Positions 17,191 through 20,090 of a stretch of 20,090 bases of DNA are shown here, one piece after another. A program made the translations under genes and the position numbers. The first letter of the stretch is position 1. The number at the start of each line of letters is the position of its first letter. Source of the stretch: Bryobacterales bacterium (GTDB taxonomy: Bacteria > Acidobacteriota > Terriglobia > Bryobacterales > Bryobacteraceae); assembly GCA_016789785.1 (NCBI GenBank), contig JAEUQE010000174.1, positions 1-20,090 of the forward strand, in the 5' to 3' direction. Below the pieces are notes generated by a model. It was not told where the DNA came from. It saw only the letters and a program-made list of their open reading frames with translations, and searched no databases.

Positions 17191-17501
17191 AGGTGCTGCT
17201 TGACGAGAACCTTCCGCATCGGTTGCGGAACGCTCTTGCCCCTCACGAGGCCTTCACGGTCCGTTACCAAGGCTGGTCGGGGCTAAAGAACGGGGAGCTT
17301 CTCAGTGCCGCCGAAAGGGACGGCTTCGAGTTGTTCCTCACCGGCGACCAAACGATTTCGTATGAACAAAACCTAACGGGTCGCCAGATCGCCGTCCTGG
17401 TGTTGTCGGCGATTGAATGGCACATCATCAGAGAGAGTTTACCGGCGATCCAGGCCGCTATTGATGCGGCCACACCGGGATCTCACGGACAATCGACGTA
17501 G
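17187..17501 (+). CDS. DUF5615 PIN-like toxin
   Basis: 104 residues from a GTG that overlaps the antitoxin stop by four bases. The opening MKVLLDENLPHRL carries the acidic Asp-Glu pair of the PIN-like/Mut7-C-related fold. Later YQGWSGLKNGELLSAAERDG and FLTGDQTISYEQNL supply the other acidic positions (Glu37, Asp45 and Asp54). DUF5615 proteins are predicted RNases partnered with DUF433 antitoxins; VapBC45 of Mycobacterium tuberculosis is a related arrangement. Coupled translation through GTGA would keep toxin below antitoxin. The length is typical and the frame is uninterrupted. The gene converges on the Doc gene with 158 bp between them. Confidence 0.87.
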   Translation: MKVLLDENLPHRLRNALAPHEAFTVRYQGWSGLKNGELLSAAERDGFELFLTGDQTISYEQNLTGRQIAVLVLSAIEWHIIRESLPAIQAAIDAATPGSHGQST

Positions 17502-17659
17502 GCTCGTTCAATCGGAGGTCTCCTCGTCCCTAACGGACTTGCGTGGCAGCGCTGGAACTTTGCCGCTACCCTGCGCCGTTTTATCGTGAGTGACCAACAG
17601 ATACCCACACCGCACACTGCGGAGCGCGCCTTCAAGCGCACATCCAGGCTGCGTTCATC

Positions 17660-18055
17660 TCACTCGGCCGGGGCAACGCATCGATGGAGAAACACTGACG
17701 TCAGGCGGTTCTTGTCGATAGTGCCGGCGGCAACGCCGAGGACGAGGGCCACCAGTTCCTCCTCATCGAGTGTCAGGTCCCAGCCATTCATGAACAGAAA
17801 GGTGATGGAGGCATTCGCGCCGATGCGCTTGTTGCCGTCGAGAAATGCGTGGTTCTGACAAAGGTGAAACAGGTACGCGGCCGCCATCGCCGGGATCGAG
17901 TCGTGAAGCCATATACCGCCGAACGTCGCCTGCGGAGTCGCAATGGCCGACTCCAGTCCGGCGCGGTCGCGAAGACCATGTGTCCCACCTTAGCGATCAA
18001 TCTGATCTGCGTGCATCTCGATGACGTCGTCAATCGTCAGGAAGATGGGGTCCAA
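17660..18055 (-). pseudogene. Doc/Fic-family toxin with an in-frame TAA at codon 22
   Basis: Starting at TTG 18055, with GGAG 8 bases upstream, the frame reads DPIFLTIDDVIEMHADQIDR, then TAA (17990-17992), then GGTHGLRDRAGLESAIATPQ. It continues through the core to a stop at 17660. The order and length (131 codons) match Doc (death-on-curing) toxins, whose family sequence at this point is typically R-Y-G-G, so the TAA most likely replaces a Tyr codon by one substitution. The active-site loop HAFLDGNKR is intact. Doc transfers a phosphate from ATP to EF-Tu. Downstream, only an internal ATG (17887) could restart translation, and it would give a core lacking the first helices. The gene follows the AbrB-type antitoxin by 5 bp. 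Confidence 0.8.
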
Positions 18056-18060
18056 CGTGG

Positions 18061-18288
18061 CTACTCCGCCAGTTTCCGAAATGTCTTGCTAAACCTCTTA
18101 TGGGCCTCTGCCTGTGCCGCCTCGAATTTCTTCCGGCGCGGCGACGGCTCGGAGGCGCTGATGATGAGACGATCGCCATCCGTTGAGATCTCGAGCGCCG
18201 TGTCGGCATCAAACCGCAGCAGATCGAGAATCGGGCGATCGATCACCAGTGCCAGACTGTTTCCGTGCTTTGTGAGTTTCTTGAGCAT
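18061..18288 (-). CDS. SpoVT/AbrB-fold antitoxin paired with Doc
   Basis: 75 residues from ATG 18288; a TTG start at 18306 would add six residues. MLKKLTKHGNSLALVIDRPI and LLRFDADTALEISTDGDRLIISA match the swapped-hairpin AbrB/MazE-type DNA-binding domain (PF04014). The basic, Ala-rich tail (RRKKFEAAQAEAHKRFSKTF) is a likely toxin-binding segment. The following Doc gene begins 5 bp after the stop, with its ribosome-binding site GGAG overlapping the end of this gene. The reading frame is intact even though the toxin frame is broken. Repeat copy B begins 47 bp upstream and could contain or influence its promoter. Confidence 0.83.
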   Translation of the reverse strand: MLKKLTKHGNSLALVIDRPILDLLRFDADTALEISTDGDRLIISASEPSPRRKKFEAAQAEAHKRFSKTFRKLAE

Positions 18289-18334
18289 TGCGGTCCGTGC
18301 TTCCAATGTATCACCAATGTGGCTACGGCATTCC

Positions 18335-18501
18335 GGCCGGCTGCGACCGCGGCGATCGGGTTGCGGACGCCACCCGGTTTCCGGTTGCGTGAAACCTGCG
18401 AGGATCGAGATGTTGAATTGGAGGCGGTGAGGAGGAGGCGCTTGGTGTCGCGGTGGAGGTCGATACTGCGACGCGGAGCAGATCGCGGTCCCCTTCGCCG
18501 T
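18335..18501 (+). repeat. Repeat copy B, right 167 bp of the 264-bp element
   Basis: It begins at GGCCGGC (18335-18341) and aligns with 18907-19074 of the complete copy through GCGGACGCCACCCGG, GAAACCTGCGAGGATCGAGA, TGAGGAGGAGGCG and GATCGCGGTCCCCTT, with scattered substitutions. Upstream of GGCCGGC it has no similarity to the complete copy. Confidence 0.85.
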
Positions 18502-18661
18502 CAGCGTGGATCTATGCTGCGCACATAGGGGCGAGGGCGGCCCATCAGAACATTCTCGTGCGCTCTCGTGGGTGGGAGAAAGGGTTCCCTTTTGGTCCTT
18601 GGAGTGCGGCGATCTTTGCTCGTCGTATCCTGACTTTTGTCAAGAAGGAAACGCGGGCGGA

Positions 18662-18805
18662 TCAGCCCGGGTTCACGATGATGGCCTTCAAGAGACCTAT
18701 AAGAAATAAAAGTACAGCGACCATTCCAAAAGCGGCGACGGCCAACAAGACGATGCTTGCCAACCACGCGACAATAACTAAGGCGGGGCCGAAGAGATAA
18801 AACAC
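18662..18805 (-). CDS. Possible small hydrophobic membrane peptide
   Basis: From GTG 18805 the minus strand encodes 47 residues that are almost entirely hydrophobic (VFYLFGPALVIVAWLASIVL, then AFGMVAVLLFLIGLLKAII), predicted as two membrane helices. Its codon use (TTA, CTT, ATA) is more AT-rich than the neighbours. An AGGG lies 9 bases before the GTG, at the very edge of repeat copy C. A TTG start upstream, inside the repeat, would give 61 residues. No family is recognised. It could be a real small membrane protein, a toxin-like peptide or chance. Confidence 0.4.
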   Translation of the reverse strand: MFYLFGPALVIVAWLASIVLLAVAAFGMVAVLLFLIGLLKAIIVNPG

Positions 18806-18810
18806 TAGAA

Positions 18811-19074
18811 GAGGCCCTGTTGGAACAGACACGACACGGCTCCCCAACGTTCGCGCGATAGCTCGCGTGTAGTCGCGATCACGACCGGAGATTGGACGAT
18901 CGACGCGGCCGGCTCCACCGCGGCGACCGGGCCTGCGGACGCCACCCGGATTGAGGTTGCGGGAAACCTGCGAGGATCGAGATGTTGGATTGCAGGAGGT
19001 GAGGAGGAGGCGTTTGGTGTCGCGGTGGAGGTCGATACTGCGACGCCGAGCAGATCGCGGTCCCCTTTGCCGTT
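18811..19074 (+). repeat. Repeat copy C, complete 264-bp element
   Basis: It contains every block seen in copies A and B, in one continuous run and in the same orientation. The left edge is GAGGCCCT (18811-18818) and the right edge is CCCTTTGCCGTT. The minus-strand frame is open through this copy and in the corresponding parts of A and B, but it has no convincing start or known domain. It is therefore treated as a noncoding or decayed element. It lies between the small membrane ORF and the S51-like fragment. Confidence 0.85.
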
Positions 19075-19183
19075 AATCGTTCTCGAATCGAGTTGGCTCC
19101 GGTAAACAGAAAACCAGTAGTCAACGAATACTCGGGTCGATTCGTCTATCGTTCTTGGGTTGATTGAAGGGAGAGCGTCGCCC

Positions 19184-19447
19184 ATGACTCGAGTTCTGTG
19201 GACCTTGATTGGTTTCTCGGTTCTGGTGGAAGCCCGAACCGGCGTGGCTCCCGACAAGCCAGATCAATCGCAAAACTTGCGGGCACGTGCTCCGCGCCGC
19301 GGCAGTCTCTTGCTGAGCGGCGGAGTGGGCGGCAACCCGGAGATCGACTCGACGTTCAGAACTCTCGGCGGAGGCGCTGCATCGCACATCGCCGTAATTC
19401 CGACGGCAAGCGTGGGCGATGCGGGTCCGGCACTGGTGTTCGAGTGA
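19184..19447 (+). pseudogene. Truncated secreted peptidase S51 / cyanophycinase-like fragment
   Basis: 87 residues from ATG 19184, with GGGAGAG about 10 bases upstream. An N-terminal signal-like segment (MTRVLWTLIGFSVLVEARTG) is followed by GSLLLSGGVGGNPEIDSTFR and a IAVIPTAS motif. This is the opening beta-alpha unit of S51 peptidases such as cyanophycinase. Full proteins have 250 or more residues with the catalytic Ser and His further on, all of which are missing. The frame ends in TGA at 19447, directly against the convergent kinase-like stop. The fragment probably results from a rearrangement that removed the 3' part. Confidence 0.6.
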
Positions 19448-20090
19448 CTACGTGCCCGTCGCAGGCCAGTGCTGTTGCACCACTCCGCGATTCACGGTCG
19501 ACTTCCAGCGTTCATCGAAGCGCTGTGCGATCTCGGGATGTGATGCCAGGGCGTCGCCGAGGCCAAGGCGTTGATGCGGTTTCTGGACGGATTCCTCTAC
19601 CTCAAGGTGCGTTTCGACATCCGGCCAATGATCAGTAAGCCCTCCGCTATCGAGCAGCACAATCCGGTTGCCGATGACGCCGAAGTTCTTTAAGTGCGCA
19701 TCCGTTGAGAAGAGGCCCCGGCTCCAGCCGGAGCGCCTCAGTTCGAAGAAGCGATCGAGCCAGTGCTCCATGTCGACGAAGCGCCCGCGGGCGGCAAGAT
19801 CGATGAGGCGCTGATAAAGGGTACACTCGGCGCGTTCGGTGGCTTCGGAGACCATCAGCCAGCCGGGCCAGCCCCTCACTTGCACGCGCGTGGCAGGGAA
19901 GCTGACGCGCATCGGGACCAGCGGCGTTCCGCTGAGATGCTCTTCGGCGAGACGCTCCCCGCGAAGGTTGCGGGATTGATAGCCGCGCCACACGTTGCGC
20001 ACGCGTTCGGTGAACCATACGCTCTGTGGCACCACCTTCATGCAGGCCTGGACCATGAGGCGCAACATGCGGATCTGGCGTGAGGGCTTC
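19448..20090 (-). CDS. Kinase-like phosphotransferase fragment, N-terminus beyond window
   Basis: At least 214 residues, open to the right edge; an internal ATG at 20068 is unlikely to be the true start because the frame continues upstream without a stop. The segment FSTDAHLKNFGV then IGNRIVLLDSGGLTD resembles the catalytic and metal-binding loops of the protein-kinase/aminoglycoside-phosphotransferase superfamily (D-x-H-x-x-N and D-x-G), with Ser instead of Phe in the D-x-G triad (DSG). The N-lobe with the ATP-binding lysine would lie outside the window. No specific family is assigned; LPS-kinase-like or APH-like are possible. It ends head-to-head with the truncated S51 fragment. Confidence 0.6.
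   Translation of the reverse strand, partial: KPSRQIRMLRLMVQACMKVVPQSVWFTERVRNVWRGYQSRNLRGERLAEEHLSGTPLVPMRVSFPATRVQVRGWPGWLMVSEATERAECTLYQRLIDLAARGRFVDMEHWLDRFFELRRSGWSRGLFSTDAHLKNFGVIGNRIVLLDSGGLTDHWPDVETHLEVEESVQKPHQRLGLGDALASHPEIAQRFDERWKSTVNRGVVQQHWPATGT

Larger units (their letters stand above)
16849..18341. mobile_element. Putative inserted cassette with two convergent TA modules, bounded by 7-bp direct repeats
   Basis: The segment between repeat copies A and B (16856-18334, 1,479 bp) contains only the DUF433/DUF5615 pair (plus strand) and the AbrB/Doc pair (minus strand). GGCCGGC stands at both ends (16849-16855 and 18335-18341) but once in the complete copy (18907-18913). The lengths fit exactly: 104 + 167 - 7 = 264. 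No transposase, integrase or convincing terminal inverted repeat is seen, so the mechanism is unknown. The direct repeat could be a target duplication, or a site of recombination between repeat copies. Confidence 0.5.

Noticed and set aside
16849..18341. Terminal inverted repeats at the cassette ends
   Set aside because: Comparing the left end with the reverse complement of the right end showed no alignable match, only a shared GGACCGC at different distances.
18805..19257. A 150-codon minus-strand frame through repeat C
   Set aside because: Its N-terminal part is antisense to the S51 fragment. The repeat part is open in the other copies but has no domain, and the start is not credible.
1..20090. 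CRISPR arrays, tRNA or rRNA genes
   Set aside because: No regular short direct repeats with unique spacers and no cloverleaf-like or rRNA-conserved segments were noticed by eye.

Overview
The window looks like the chromosome of a GC-rich soil-type bacterium, most likely an Acidobacteriota member of the Solibacter/Bryobacter kind. This is an inference from gene content: DUF1080 plus Tat-exported Gfo/Idh/MocA oxidoreductases, secreted S9 and M14 peptidases, PQQ-like beta-propellers, and a Kelch/HYR/BACON/SLH-type exported protein. No rRNA, tRNA, CRISPR array or recognisable transposase was found.

Left part (1-9.0 kb): secreted carbohydrate-related genes. A partial clan-A glycoside hydrolase (minus strand) diverges from a DUF1080 - Gfo/Idh/MocA pair whose genes overlap by ATGA. 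Converging on these is a minus-strand run: a PQQ-like propeller with inserted EF-hands, a small two-helix membrane protein, a sialidase-type BNR protein, and a roughly 960-codon Kelch-HYR-BACON-SLH gene. That last gene is interrupted by two frameshifts, which can be placed to within a few bases.

Middle (9.1-16.3 kb): a leaderless peptidoglycan-binding/GH73-like glucosaminidase is followed with almost no gap by a lipoprotein, an arrangement like an effector-immunity pair. It is preceded by a possible 14-residue leader ORF with a hairpin. Then come an M14 carboxypeptidase that overlaps a sugar-phosphate isomerase/epimerase-like gene, and an S9 prolyl oligopeptidase with a single frameshift near its N-terminus.

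Right part (16.35-19.1 kb): a toxin-antitoxin island. It holds an RHH antitoxin with only a 29-residue stub of its PIN toxin, an apparently intact DUF433/DUF5615 pair, and an AbrB-type antitoxin with a Doc/Fic toxin that carries an in-frame TAA near its start. A 264-bp repeat is woven through the island. One complete copy lies at 18811-19074. A left fragment (16752-16855) and a right fragment (18335-18501) together make exactly one more full copy, meeting at a shared GGCCGGC. The two convergent TA modules between the fragments therefore look like a cassette of about 1.48 kb inserted into a repeat copy. This is the most interesting structure in the window.

The right end has a truncated, signal-peptide-bearing S51/cyanophycinase-like fragment abutting a convergent kinase-like gene that runs off the window. 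Several genes carry frameshifts or nonsense codons. Assembly error cannot be separated from real gene decay without the reads.
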